This document shows, piece by piece, positions 21,830-36,800 of a stretch of 47,576 bases of DNA. The notes beneath the pieces were generated by a model. That model saw nothing but the letters and a program-made list of their open reading frames with translations, had not been told where the DNA came from and searched no databases. Source of the DNA: Phytopythium helicoides. Lineage: Eukaryota > Oomycota > Peronosporomycetes > Pythiales > Pythiaceae. The first letter of the stretch is position 1. Each line of letters opens with the position of its first letter. A program made the position numbers and the translations under genes. The stretch lies in contig JANFNE010000062.1 of assembly GCA_024867545.1 (NCBI GenBank), positions 1-47,576 on the forward strand, in the 5' to 3' direction.

Positions 21830-24800
21830 ATGACATACTAGTGCTGGTCGCCAATGGACCTGCCAATGCGACCGGCGCGCGGCGACAGAGCGCCTGCGGC
21901 GATATGGGCCAGTGGGAACGAGATTGGCAGACGTCCAGGAGTGACGAGTCCAACATGACATACTAGTGCTGGTCGCCAATGGACCTGCCAATGCGACCGG
22001 CGCGCGGCGACAGAGCGCCTGCGGCGATATGGGCCAGTGGGAACGAGATTGGCAGACGTCCAGGAGTGACGAGTCCAACATGACATACTAGTGCTGGTCG
22101 CCAATGGACCTGCCAATGCGACCGGCGCGCGGCGACAGAGCGCCTGCGGCGATATGGGCCAGTGGGAACGAGATTGGCAGACGTCCAGGAGTGACGAGTC
22201 CAACATGACATACTAGTGCTGGTCGCCAATGGACCTGCCAATGCGACCGGCGCGCGGCGACAGAGCGCCTGCGGCGATATGGGCCAGTGGGAACGAGATT
22301 GGCAGACGTCCAGGAGTGACGAGTCCAACATGACATACTAGTGCTGGTCGCCAATGGACCTGCCAATGCGACCGGCGCGCGGCGACAGAGCGCCTGCGGC
22401 GATATGGGCCAGTGGGAACGAGATTGGCAGACGTCCAGGAGTGACGAGTCCAACATGACATACTAGTGCTGGTCGCCAATGGACCTGCCAATGCGACCGG
22501 CGCGCGGCGACAGAGCGCCTGCGGCGATATGGGCCAGTGGGAACGAGATTGGCAGACGTCCAGGAGTGACGAGTCCAACATGACATACTAGTGCTGGTCG
22601 CCAATGGACCTGCCAATGCGACCGGCGCGCGGCGACAGAGCGCCTGCGGCGATATGGGCCAGTGGGAACGAGATTGGCAGACGTCCAGGAGTGACGAGTC
22701 CAACATGACATACTAGTGCTGGTCGCCAATGGACCTGCCAATGCGACCGGCGCGCGGCGACAGAGCACCTGCGGCGATATGGGCCAGTGGGAACGAGATT
22801 GGCAGACGTCCAGGAGTGACGAGTCCAACATGACATACTAGTGCTGGTCGCCAATGGACCTGCCAATGCGACCGGCGCGCGGCGACAGAGCGCCTGCGGC
22901 GATATGGGCCAGTGGGAACGAGATTGGCAGACGTCCAGGAGTGACGAGTCCAACATGACATACTAGTGCTGGTCGCCAATGGACCTGCCAATGCGACCGG
23001 CGCGCGGCGACAGAGCGCCTGCGGCGATATGGGCCAGTGGGAACGAGATTGGCAGACGTCCAGGAGTGACGAGTCCAACATGACATACTAGTGCTGGTCG
23101 CCAATGGACCTGCCAATGCGACCGGCGCGCGGCGACAGAGCGCCTGCGGCGATATGGGCCAGTGGGAACGAGATTGGCAGACGTCCAGGAGTGACGAGTC
23201 CAACATGACATACTAGTGCTGGTCGCCAATGGACCTGCCAATGCGACCGGCGCGCGGCGACAGAGCGCCTGCGGCGATATGGGCCAGTGGGAACGAGATT
23301 GGCAGACGTCCAGGAGTGACGAGTCCAACATGACATACTAGTGCTGGTCGCCAATGGACCTGCCAATGCGACCGGCGCGCGGCGACAGAGCACCTGCGGC
23401 GATATGGGCCAGTGGGAACGAGATTGGCAGACGTCCAGGAGTGACGAGTCCAACATGACATACTAGTGCTGGTCGCCAATGGACCTGCCAATGCGACCGG
23501 CGCGCGGCGACAGAGCACCTGCGGCGATATGGGCCAGTGGGAACGAGATTGGCAGACGTCCAGGAGTGACGAGTCCAACATGACATACTAGTGCTGGTCG
23601 CCAATGGACCTGCCAATGCGACCGGCGCGCGGCGACAGAGCGCCTGCGGCGATATGGGCCAGTGGGAACGAGATTGGCAGACGTCCAGGAGTGACGAGTC
23701 CAACATGACATACTAGTGCTGGTCGCCAATGGACCTGCCAATGCGACCGGCGCGCGGCGACAGAGCGCCTGCGGCGATATGGGCCAGTGGGAACGAGATT
23801 GGCAGACGTCCAGGAGTGACGAGTCCAACATGACATACTAGTGCTGGTCGCCAATGGACCTGCCAATGCGACCGGCGCGCGGCGACAGAGCGCCTGCGGC
23901 GATATGGGCCAGTGGGAACGAGATTGGCAGACGTCCAGGAGTGACGAGTCCAACATGACATACTAGTGCTGGTCGCCAATGGACCTGCCAATGCGACCGG
24001 CGCGCGGCGACAGAGCGCCTGCGGCGATATGGGCCAGTGGGAACGAGATTGGCAGACGTCCAGGAGTGACGAGTCCAACATGACATACTAGTGCTGGTCG
24101 CCAATGGACCTGCCAATGCGACCGGCGCGCGGCGACAGAGCGCCTGCGGCGATATGGGCCAGTGGGAACGAGATTGGCAGACGTCCAGGAGTGACGAGTC
24201 CAACATGACATACTAGTGCTGGTCGCCAATGGACCTGCCAATGCGACCGGCGCGCGGCGACAGAGCGCCTGCGGCGATATGGGCCAGTGGGAACGAGATT
24301 GGCAGACGTCCAGGAGTGACGAGTCCAACATGACATACTAGTGCTGGTCGCCAATGGACCTGCCAATGCGACCGGCGCGCGGCGACAGAGCGCCTGCGGC
24401 GATATGGGCCAGTGGGAACGAGATTGGCAGACGTCCAGGAGTGACGAGTCCAACATGACATACTAGTGCTGGTCGCCAATGGACCTGCCAATGCGACCGG
24501 CGCGCGGCGACAGAGCGCCTGCGGCGATATGGGCCAGTGGGAACGAGATTGGCAGACGTCCAGGAGTGACGAGTCCAACATGACATACTAGTGCTGGTCG
24601 CCAATGGACCTGCCAATGCGACCGGCGCGCGGCGACAGAGCGCCTGCGGCGATATGGGCCAGTGGGAACGAGATTGGCAGACGTCCAGGAGTGACGAGTC
24701 CAACATGACATACTAGTGCTGGTCGCCAATGGACCTGCCAATGCGACCGGCGCGCGGCGACAGAGCGCCTGCGGCGATATGGGCCAGTGGGAACGAGATT

Positions 24801-27800
24801 GGCAGACGTCCAGGAGTGACGAGTCCAACATGACATACTAGTGCTGGTCGCCAATGGACCTGCCAATGCGACCGGCGCGCGGCGACAGAGCGCCTGCGGC
24901 GATATGGGCCAGTGGGAACGAGATTGGCAGACGTCCAGGAGTGACGAGTCCAACATGACATACTAGTGCTGGTCGCCAATGGACCTGCCAATGCGACCGG
25001 CGCGCGGCGACAGAGCGCCTGCGGCGATATGGGCCAGTGGGAACGAGATTGGCAGACGTCCAGGAGTGACGAGTCCAACATGACATACTAGTGCTGGTCG
25101 CCAATGGACCTGCCAATGCGACCGGCGCGCGGCGACAGAGCACCTGCGGCGATATGGGCCAGTGGGAACGAGATTGGCAGACGTCCAGGAGTGACGAGTC
25201 CAACATGACATACTAGTGCTGGTCGCCAATGGACCTGCCAATGCGACCGGCGCGCGGCGACAGAGCGCCTGCGGCGATATGGGCCAGTGGGAACGAGATT
25301 GGCAGACGTCCAGGAGTGACGAGTCCAACATGACATACTAGTGCTGGTCGCCAATGGACCTGCCAATGCGACCGGCGCGCGGCGACAGAGCGCCTGCGGC
25401 GATATGGGCCAGTGGGAACGAGATTGGCAGACGTCCAGGAGTGACGAGTCCAACATGACATACTAGTGCTGGTCGCCAATGGACCTGCCAATGCGACCGG
25501 CGCGCGGCGACAGAGCGCCTGCGGCGATATGGGCCAGTGGGAACGAGATTGGCAGACGTCCAGGAGTGACGAGTCCAACATGACATACTAGTGCTGGTCG
25601 CCAATGGACCTGCCAATGCGACCGGCGCGCGGCGACAGAGCGCCTGCGGCGATATGGGCCAGTGGGAACGAGATTGGCAGACGTCCAGGAGTGACGAGTC
25701 CAACATGACATACTAGTGCTGGTCGCCAATGGACCTGCCAATGCGACCGGCGCGCGGCGACAGAGCACCTGCGGCGATATGGGCCAGTGGGAACGAGATT
25801 GGCAGACGTCCAGGAGTGACGAGTCCAACATGACATACTAGTGCTGGTCGCCAATGGACCTGCCAATGCGACCGGCGCGCGGCGACAGAGCGCCTGCGGC
25901 GATATGGGCCAGTGGGAACGAGATTGGCAGACGTCCAGGAGTGACGAGTCCAACATGACATACTAGTGCTGGTCGCCAATGGACCTGCCAATGCGACCGG
26001 CGCGCGGCGACAGAGCGCCTGCGGCGATATGGGCCAGTGGGAACGAGATTGGCAGACGTCCAGGAGTGACGAGTCCAACATGACATACTAGTGCTGGTCG
26101 CCAATGGACCTGCCAATGCGACCGGCGCGCGGCGACAGAGCGCCTGCGGCGATATGGGCCAGTGGGAACGAGATTGGCAGACGTCCAGGAGTGACGAGTC
26201 CAACATGACATACTAGTGCTGGTCGCCAATGGACCTGCCAATGCGACCGGCGCGCGGCGACAGAGCGCCTGCGGCGATATGGGCCAGTGGGAACGAGATT
26301 GGCAGACGTCCAGGAGTGACGAGTCCAACATGACATACTAGTGCTGGTCGCCAATGGACCTGCCAATGCGACCGGCGCGCGGCGACAGAGCGCCTGCGGC
26401 GATATGGGCCAGTGGGAACGAGATTGGCAGACGTCCAGGAGTGACGAGTCCAACATGACATACTAGTGCTGGTCGCCAATGGACCTGCCAATGCGACCGG
26501 CGCGCGGCGACAGAGCGCCTGCGGCGATATGGGCCAGTGGGAACGAGATTGGCAGACGTCCAGGAGTGACGAGTCCAACATGACATACTAGTGCTGGTCG
26601 CCAATGGACCTGCCAATGCGACCGGCGCGCGGCGACAGAGCGCCTGCGGCGATATGGGCCAGTGGGAACGAGATTGGCAGACGTCCAGGAGTGACGAGTC
26701 CAACATGACATACTAGTGCTGGTCGCCAATGGACCTGCCAATGCGACCGGCGCGCGGCGACAGAGCACCTGCGGCGATATGGGCCAGTGGGAACGAGATT
26801 GGCAGACGTCCAGGAGTGACGAGTCCAACATGACATACTAGTGCTGGTCGCCAATGGACCTGCCAATGCGACCGGCGCGCGGCGACAGAGCGCCTGCGGC
26901 GATATGGGCCAGTGGGAACGAGATTGGCAGACGTCCAGGAGTGACGAGTCCAACATGACATACTAGTGCTGGTCGCCAATGGACCTGCCAATGCGACCGG
27001 CGCGCGGCGACAGAGCGCCTGCGGCGATATGGGCCAGTGGGAACGAGATTGGCAGACGTCCAGGAGTGACGAGTCCAACATGACATACTAGTGCTGGTCG
27101 CCAATGGACCTGCCAATGCGACCGGCGCGCGGCGACAGAGCGCCTGCGGCGATATGGGCCAGTGGGAACGAGATTGGCAGACGTCCAGGAGTGACGAGTC
27201 CAACATGACATACTAGTGCTGGTCGCCAATGGACCTGCCAATGCGACCGGCGCGCGGCGACAGAGCGCCTGCGGCGATATGGGCCAGTGGGAACGAGATT
27301 GGCAGACGTCCAGGAGTGACGAGTCCAACATGACATACTAGTGCTGGTCGCCAATGGACCTGCCAATGCGACCGGCGCGCGGCGACAGAGCGCCTGCGGC
27401 GATATGGGCCAGTGGGAACGAGATTGGCAGACGTCCAGGAGTGACGAGTCCAACATGACATACTAGTGCTGGTCGCCAATGGACCTGCCAATGCGACCGG
27501 CGCGCGGCGACAGAGCGCCTGCGGCGATATGGGCCAGTGGGAACGAGATTGGCAGACGTCCAGGAGTGACGAGTCCAACATGACATACTAGTGCTGGTCG
27601 CCAATGGACCTGCCAATGCGACCGGCGCGCGGCGACAGAGCGCCTGCGGCGATATGGGCCAGTGGGAACGAGATTGGCAGACGTCCAGGAGTGACGAGTC
27701 CAACATGACATACTAGTGCTGGTCGCCAATGGACCTGCCAATGCGACCGGCGCGCGGCGACAGAGCGCCTGCGGCGATATGGGCCAGTGGGAACGAGATT

Positions 27801-30800
27801 GGCAGACGTCCAGGAGTGACGAGTCCAACATGACATACTAGTGCTGGTCGCCAATGGACCTGCCAATGCGACCGGCGCGCGGCGACAGAGCGCCTGCGGC
27901 GATATGGGCCAGTGGGAACGAGATTGGCAGACGTCCAGGAGTGACGAGTCCAACATGACATACTAGTGCTGGTCGCCAATGGACCTGCCAATGCGACCGG
28001 CGCGCGGCGACAGAGCGCCTGCGGCGATATGGGCCAGTGGGAACGAGATTGGCAGACGTCCAGGAGTGACGAGTCCAACATGACATACTAGTGCTGGTCG
28101 CCAATGGACCTGCCAATGCGACCGGCGCGCGGCGACAGAGCGCCTGCGGCGATATGGGCCAGTGGGAACGAGATTGGCAGACGTCCAGGAGTGACGAGTC
28201 CAACATGACATACTAGTGCTGGTCGCCAATGGACCTGCCAATGCGACCGGCGCGCGGCGACAGAGCGCCTGCGGCGATATGGGCCAGTGGGAACGAGATT
28301 GGCAGACGTCCAGGAGTGACGAGTCCAACATGACATACTAGTGCTGGTCGCCAATGGACCTGCCAATGCGACCGCGCGCGGCGACAGAGCGCCTGCGGCG
28401 ATATGGGCCAGTGGGAACGAGATTGGCAGACGTCCAGGAGTGACGAGTCCAACATGACATACTAGTGCTGGTCGCCAATGGACCTGCCAATGCGACCGGC
28501 GCGCGGCGACAGAGCGCCTGCGGCGATATGGGCCAGTGGGAACGAGATTGGCAGACGTCCAGGAGTGACGAGTCCAACATGACATACTAGTGCTGGTCGC
28601 CAATGGACCTGCCAATGCGACCGGCGCGCGGCGACAGAGCGCCTGCGGCGATATGGGCCAGTGGGAACGAGATTGGCAGACGTCCAGGAGTGACGAGTCC
28701 AACATGACATACTAGTGCTGGTCGCCAATGGACCTGCCAATGCGACCGGCGCGCGGCGACAGAGCGCCTGCGGCGATATGGGCCAGTGGGAACGAGATTG
28801 GCAGACGTCCAGGAGTGACGAGTCCAACATGACATACTAGTGCTGGTCGCCAATGGACCTGCCAATGCGACCGGCGCGCGGCGACAGAGCGCCTGCGGCG
28901 ATATGGGCCAGTGGGAACGAGATTGGCAGACGTCCAGGAGTGACGAGTCCAACATGACATACTAGTGCTGGTCGCCAATGGACCTGCCAATGCGACCGGC
29001 GCGCGGCGACAGAGCGCCTGCGGCGATATGGGCCAGTGGGAACGAGATTGGCAGACGTCCAGGAGTGACGAGTCCAACATGACATACTAGTGCTGGTCGC
29101 CAATGGACCTGCCAATGCGACCGGCGCGCGGCGACAGAGCGCCTGCGGCGATATGGGCCAGTGGGAACGAGATTGGCAGACGTCCAGGAGTGACGAGTCC
29201 AACATGACATACTAGTGCTGGTCGCCAATGGACCTGCCAATGCGACCGGCGCGCGGCGACAGAGCGCCTGCGGCGATATGGGCCAGTGGGAACGAGATTG
29301 GCAGACGTCCAGGAGTGACGAGTCCAACATGACATACTAGTGCTGGTCGCCAATGGACCTGCCAATGCGACCGGCGCGCGGCGACAGAGCGCCTGCGGCG
29401 ATATGGGCCAGTGGGAACGAGATTGGCAGACGTCCAGGAGTGACGAGTCCAACATGACATACTAGTGCTGGTCGCCAATGGACCTGCCAATGCGACCGGC
29501 GCGCGGCGACAGAGCGCCTGCGGCGATATGGGCCAGTGGGAACGAGATTGGCAGACGTCCAGGAGTGACGAGTCCAACATGACATACTAGTGCTGGTCGC
29601 CAATGGACCTGCCAATGCGACCGGCGCGCGGCGACAGAGCGCCTGCGGCGATATGGGCCAGTGGGAACGAGATTGGCAGACGTCCAGGAGTGACGAGTCC
29701 AACATGACATACTAGTGCTGGTCGCCAATGGACCTGCCAATGCGACCGGCGCGCGGCGACAGAGCGCCTGCGGCGATATGGGCCAGTGGGAACGAGATTG
29801 GCAGACGTCCAGGAGTGACGAGTCCAACATGACATACTAGTGCTGGTCGCCAATGGACCTGCCAATGCGACCGGCGCGCGGCGACAGAGCGCCTGCGGCG
29901 ATATGGGCCAGTGGGAACGAGATTGGCAGACGTCCAGGAGTGACGAGTCCAACATGACATACTAGTGCTGGTCGCCAATGGACCTGCCAATGCGACCGGC
30001 GCGCGGCGACAGAGCGCCTGCGGCGATATGGGCCAGTGGGAACGAGATTGGCAGACGTCCAGGAGTGACGAGTCCAACATGACATACTAGTGCTGGTCGC
30101 CAATGGACCTGCCAATGCGACCGGCGCGCGGCGACAGAGCGCCTGCGGCGATATGGGCCAGTGGGAACGAGATTGGCAGACGTCCAGGAGTGACGAGTCC
30201 AACATGACATACTAGTGCTGGTCGCCAATGGACCTGCCAATGCGACCGGCGCGCGGCGACAGAGCGCCTGCGGCGATATGGGCCAGTGGGAACGAGATTG
30301 GCAGACGTCCAGGAGTGACGAGTCCAACATGACATACTAGTGCTGGTCGCCAATGGACCTGCCAATGCGACCGGCGCGCGGCGACAGAGCGCCTGCGGCG
30401 ATATGGGCCAGTGGGAACGAGATTGGCAGACGTCCAGGAGTGACGAGTCCAACATGACATACTAGTGCTGGTCGCCAATGGACCTGCCAATGCGACCGGC
30501 GCGCGGCGACAGAGCGCCTGCGGCGATATGGGCCAGTGGGAACGAGATTGGCAGACGTCCAGGAGTGACGAGTCCAACATGACATACTAGTGCTGGTCGC
30601 CAATGGACCTGCCAATGCGACCGGCGCGCGGCGACAGAGCGCCTGCGGCGATATGGGCCAGTGGGAACGAGATTGGCAGACGTCCAGGAGTGACGAGTCC
30701 AACATGACATACTAGTGCTGGTCGCCAATGGACCTGCCAATGCGACCGGCGCGCGGCGACAGAGCGCCTGCGGCGATATGGGCCAGTGGGAACGAGATTG

Positions 30801-33800
30801 GCAGACGTCCAGGAGTGACGAGTCCAACATGACATACTAGTGCTGGTCGCCAATGGACCTGCCAATGCGACCGGCGCGCGGCGACAGAGCGCCTGCGGCG
30901 ATATGGGCCAGTGGGAACGAGATTGGCAGACGTCCAGGAGTGACGAGTCCAACATGACATACTAGTGCTGGTCGCCAATGGACCTGCCAATGCGACCGGC
31001 GCGCGGCGACAGAGCGCCTGCGGCGATATGGGCCAGTGGGAACGAGATTGGCAGACGTCCAGGAGTGACGAGTCCAACATGACATACTAGTGCTGGTCGC
31101 CAATGGACCTGCCAATGCGACCGGCGCGCGGCGACAGAGCGCCTGCGGCGATATGGGCCAGTGGGAACGAGATTGGCAGACGTCCAGGAGTGACGAGTCC
31201 AACATGACATACTAGTGCTGGTCGCCAATGGACCTGCCAATGCGACCGGCGCGCGGCGACAGAGCGCCTGCGGCGATATGGGCCAGTGGGAACGAGATTG
31301 GCAGACGTCCAGGAGTGACGAGTCCAACATGACATACTAGTGCTGGTCGCCAATGGACCTGCCAATGCGACCGGCGCGCGGCGACAGAGCGCCTGCGGCG
31401 ATATGGGCCAGTGGGAACGAGATTGGCAGACGTCCAGGAGTGACGAGTCCAACATGACATACTAGTGCTGGTCGCCAATGGACCTGCCAATGCGACCGGC
31501 GCGCGGCGACAGAGCGCCTGCGGCGATATGGGCCAGTGGGAACGAGATTGGCAGACGTCCAGGAGTGACGAGTCCAACATGACATACTAGTGCTGGTCGC
31601 CAATGGACCTGCCAATGCGACCGGCGCGCGGCGACAGAGCGCCTGCGGCGATATGGGCCAGTGGGAACGAGATTGGCAGACGTCCAGGAGTGACGAGTCC
31701 AACATGACATACTAGTGCTGGTCGCCAATGGACCTGCCAATGCGACCGGCGCGCGGCGACAGAGCGCCTGCGGCGATATGGGCCAGTGGGAACGAGATTG
31801 GCAGACGTCCAGGAGTGACGAGTCCAACATGACATACTAGTGCTGGTCGCCAATGGACCTGCCAATGCGACCGGCGCGCGGCGACAGAGCGCCTGCGGCG
31901 ATATGGGCCAGTGGGAACGAGATTGGCAGACGTCCAGGAGTGACGAGTCCAACATGACATACTAGTGCTGGTCGCCAATGGACCTGCCAATGCGACCGGC
32001 GCGCGGCGACAGAGCGCCTGCGGCGATATGGGCCAGTGGGAACGAGATTGGCAGACGTCCAGGAGTGACGAGTCCAACATGACATACTAGTGCTGGTCGC
32101 CAATGGACCTGCCAATGCGACCGGCGCGCGGCGACAGAGCGCCTGCGGCGATATGGGCCAGTGGGAACGAGATTGGCAGACGTCCAGGAGTGACGAGTCC
32201 AACATGACATACTAGTGCTGGTCGCCAATGGACCTGCCAATGCGACCGGCGCGCGGCGACAGAGCGCCTGCGGCGATATGGGCCAGTGGGAACGAGATTG
32301 GCAGACGTCCAGGAGTGACGAGTCCAACATGACATACTAGTGCTGGTCGCCAATGGACCTGCCAATGCGACCGGCGCGCGGCGACAGAGCGCCTGCGGCG
32401 ATATGGGCCAGTGGGAACGAGATTGGCAGACGTCCAGGAGTGACGAGTCCAACATGACATACTAGTGCTGGTCGCCAATGGACCTGCCAATGCGACCGGC
32501 GCGCGGCGACAGAGCGCCTGCGGCGATATGGGCCAGTGGGAACGAGATTGGCAGACGTCCAGGAGTGACGAGTCCAACATGACATACTAGTGCTGGTCGC
32601 CAATGGACCTGCCAATGCGACCGGCGCGCGGCGACAGAGCGCCTGCGGCGATATGGGCCAGTGGGAACGAGATTGGCAGACGTCCAGGAGTGACGAGTCC
32701 AACATGACATACTAGTGCTGGTCGCCAATGGACCTGCCAATGCGACCGGCGCGCGGCGACAGAGCGCCTGCGGCGATATGGGCCAGTGGGAACGAGATTG
32801 GCAGACGTCCAGGAGTGACGAGTCCAACATGACATACTAGTGCTGGTCGCCAATGGACCTGCCAATGCGACCGGCGCGCGGCGACAGAGCGCCTGCGGCG
32901 ATATGGGCCAGTGGGAACGAGATTGGCAGACGTCCAGGAGTGACGAGTCCAACATGACATACTAGTGCTGGTCGCCAATGGACCTGCCAATGCGACCGGC
33001 GCGCGGCGACAGAGCGCCTGCGGCGATATGGGCCAGTGGGAACGAGATTGGCAGACGTCCAGGAGTGACGAGTCCAACATGACATACTAGTGCTGGTCGC
33101 CAATGGACCTGCCAATGCGACCGGCGCGCGGCGACAGAGCGCCTGCGGCGATATGGGCCAGTGGGAACGAGATTGGCAGACGTCCAGGAGTGACGAGTCC
33201 AACATGACATACTAGTGCTGGTCGCCAATGGACCTGCCAATGCGACCGGCGCGCGGCGACAGAGCGCCTGCGGCGATATGGGCCAGTGGGAACGAGATTG
33301 GCAGACGTCCAGGAGTGACGAGTCCAACATGACATACTAGTGCTGGTCGCCAATGGACCTGCCAATGCGACCGGCGCGCGGCGACAGAGCGCCTGCGGCG
33401 ATATGGGCCAGTGGGAACGAGATTGGCAGACGTCCAGGAGTGACGAGTCCAACATGACATACTAGTGCTGGTCGCCAATGGACCTGCCAATGCGACCGGC
33501 GCGCGGCGACAGAGCGCCTGCGGCGATATGGGCCAGTGGGAACGAGATTGGCAGACGTCCAGGAGTGACGAGTCCAACATGACATACTAGTGCTGGTCGC
33601 CAATGGACCTGCCAATGCGACCGGCGCGCGGCGACAGAGCGCCTGCGGCGATATGGGCCAGTGGGAACGAGATTGGCAGACGTCCAGGAGTGACGAGTCC
33701 AACATGACATACTAGTGCTGGTCGCCAATGGACCTGCCAATGCGACCGGCGCGCGGCGACAGAGCGCCTGCGGCGATATGGGCCAGTGGGAACGAGATTG

Positions 33801-36800
33801 GCAGACGTCCAGGAGTGACGAGTCCAACATGACATACTAGTGCTGGTCGCCAATGGACCTGCCAATGCGACCGGCGCGCGGCGACAGAGCGCCTGCGGCG
33901 ATATGGGCCAGTGGGAACGAGATTGGCAGACGTCCAGGAGTGACGAGTCCAACATGACATACTAGTGCTGGTCGCCAATGGACCTGCCAATGCGACCGGC
34001 GCGCGGCGACAGAGCGCCTGCGGCGATATGGGCCAGTGGGAACGAGATTGGCAGACGTCCAGGAGTGACGAGTCCAACATGACATACTAGTGCTGGTCGC
34101 CAATGGACCTGCCAATGCGACCGGCGCGCGGCGACAGAGCGCCTGCGGCGATATGGGCCAGTGGGAACGAGATTGGCAGACGTCCAGGAGTGACGAGTCC
34201 AACATGACATACTAGTGCTGGTCGCCAATGGACCTGCCAATGCGACCGGCGCGCGGCGACAGAGCGCCTGCGGCGATATGGGCCAGTGGGAACGAGATTG
34301 GCAGACGTCCAGGAGTGACGAGTCCAACATGACATACTAGTGCTGGTCGCCAATGGACCTGCCAATGCGACCGGCGCGCGGCGACAGAGCGCCTGCGGCG
34401 ATATGGGCCAGTGGGAACGAGATTGGCAGACGTCCAGGAGTGACGAGTCCAACATGACATACTAGTGCTGGTCGCCAATGGACCTGCCAATGCGACCGGC
34501 GCGCGGCGACAGAGCGCCTGCGGCGATATGGGCCAGTGGGAACGAGATTGGCAGACGTCCAGGAGTGACGAGTCCAACATGACATACTAGTGCTGGTCGC
34601 CAATGGACCTGCCAATGCGACCGGCGCGCGGCGACAGAGCGCCTGCGGCGATATGGGCCAGTGGGAACGAGATTGGCAGACGTCCAGGAGTGACGAGTCC
34701 AACATGACATACTAGTGCTGGTCGCCAATGGACCTGCCAATGCGACCGGCGCGCGGCGACAGAGCGCCTGCGGCGATATGGGCCAGTGGGAACGAGATTG
34801 GCAGACGTCCAGGAGTGACGAGTCCAACATGACATACTAGTGCTGGTCGCCAATGGACCTGCCAATGCGACCGGCGCGCGGCGACAGAGCGCCTGCGGCG
34901 ATATGGGCCAGTGGGAACGAGATTGGCAGACGTCCAGGAGTGACGAGTCCAACATGACATACTAGTGCTGGTCGCCAATGGACCTGCCAATGCGACCGGC
35001 GCGCGGCGACAGAGCGCCTGCGGCGATATGGGCCAGTGGGAACGAGATTGGCAGACGTCCAGGAGTGACGAGTCCAACATGACATACTAGTGCTGGTCGC
35101 CAATGGACCTGCCAATGCGACCGGCGCGCGGCGACAGAGCGCCTGCGGCGATATGGGCCAGTGGGAACGAGATTGGCAGACGTCCAGGAGTGACGAGTCC
35201 AACATGACATACTAGTGCTGGTCGCCAATGGACCTGCCAATGCGACCGGCGCGCGGCGACAGAGCGCCTGCGGCGATATGGGCCAGTGGGAACGAGATTG
35301 GCAGACGTCCAGGAGTGACGAGTCCAACATGACATACTAGTGCTGGTCGCCAATGGACCTGCCAATGCGACCGGCGCGCGGCGACAGAGCGCCTGCGGCG
35401 ATATGGGCCAGTGGGAACGAGATTGGCAGACGTCCAGGAGTGACGAGTCCAACATGACATACTAGTGCTGGTCGCCAATGGACCTGCCAATGCGACCGGC
35501 GCGCGGCGACAGAGCGCCTGCGGCGATATGGGCCAGTGGGAACGAGATTGGCAGACGTCCAGGAGTGACGAGTCCAACATGACATACTAGTGCTGGTCGC
35601 CAATGGACCTGCCAATGCGACCGGCGCGCGGCGACAGAGCGCCTGCGGCGATATGGGCCAGTGGGAACGAGATTGGCAGACGTCCAGGAGTGACGAGTCC
35701 AACATGACATACTAGTGCTGGTCGCCAATGGACCTGCCAATGCGACCGGCGCGCGGCGACAGAGCGCCTGCGGCGATATGGGCCAGTGGGAACGAGATTG
35801 GCAGACGTCCAGGAGTGACGAGTCCAACATGACATACTAGTGCTGGTCGCCAATGGACCTGCCAATGCGACCGGCGCGCGGCGACAGAGCGCCTGCGGCG
35901 ATATGGGCCAGTGGGAACGAGATTGGCAGACGTCCAGGAGTGACGAGTCCAACATGACATACTAGTGCTGGTCGCCAATGGACCTGCCAATGCGACCGGC
36001 GCGCGGCGACAGAGCGCCTGCGGCGATATGGGCCAGTGGGAACGAGATTGGCAGACGTCCAGGAGTGACGAGTCCAACATGACATACTAGTGCTGGTCGC
36101 CAATGGACCTGCCAATGCGACCGGCGCGCGGCGACAGAGCGCCTGCGGCGATATGGGCCAGTGGGAACGAGATTGGCAGACGTCCAGGAGTGACGAGTCC
36201 AACATGACATACTAGTGCTGGTCGCCAATGGACCTGCCAATGCGACCGGCGCGCGGCGACAGAGCGCCTGCGGCGATATGGGCCAGTGGGAACGAGATTG
36301 GCAGACGTCCAGGAGTGACGAGTCCAACATGACATACTAGTGCTGGTCGCCAATGGACCTGCCAATGCGACCGGCGCGCGGCGACAGAGCGCCTGCGGCG
36401 ATATGGGCCAGTGGGAACGAGATTGGCAGACGTCCAGGAGTGACGAGTCCAACATGACATACTAGTGCTGGTCGCCAATGGACCTGCCAATGCGACCGGC
36501 GCGCGGCGACAGAGCGCCTGCGGCGATATGGGCCAGTGGGAACGAGATTGGCAGACGTCCAGGAGTGACGAGTCCAACATGACATACTAGTGCTGGTCGC
36601 CAATGGACCTGCCAATGCGACCGGCGCGCGGCGACAGAGCGCCTGCGGCGATATGGGCCAGTGGGAACGAGATTGGCAGACGTCCAGGAGTGACGAGTCC
36701 AACATGACATACTAGTGCTGGTCGCCAATGGACCTGCCAATGCGACCGGCGCGCGGCGACAGAGCGCCTGCGGCGATATGGGCCAGTGGGAACGAGATTG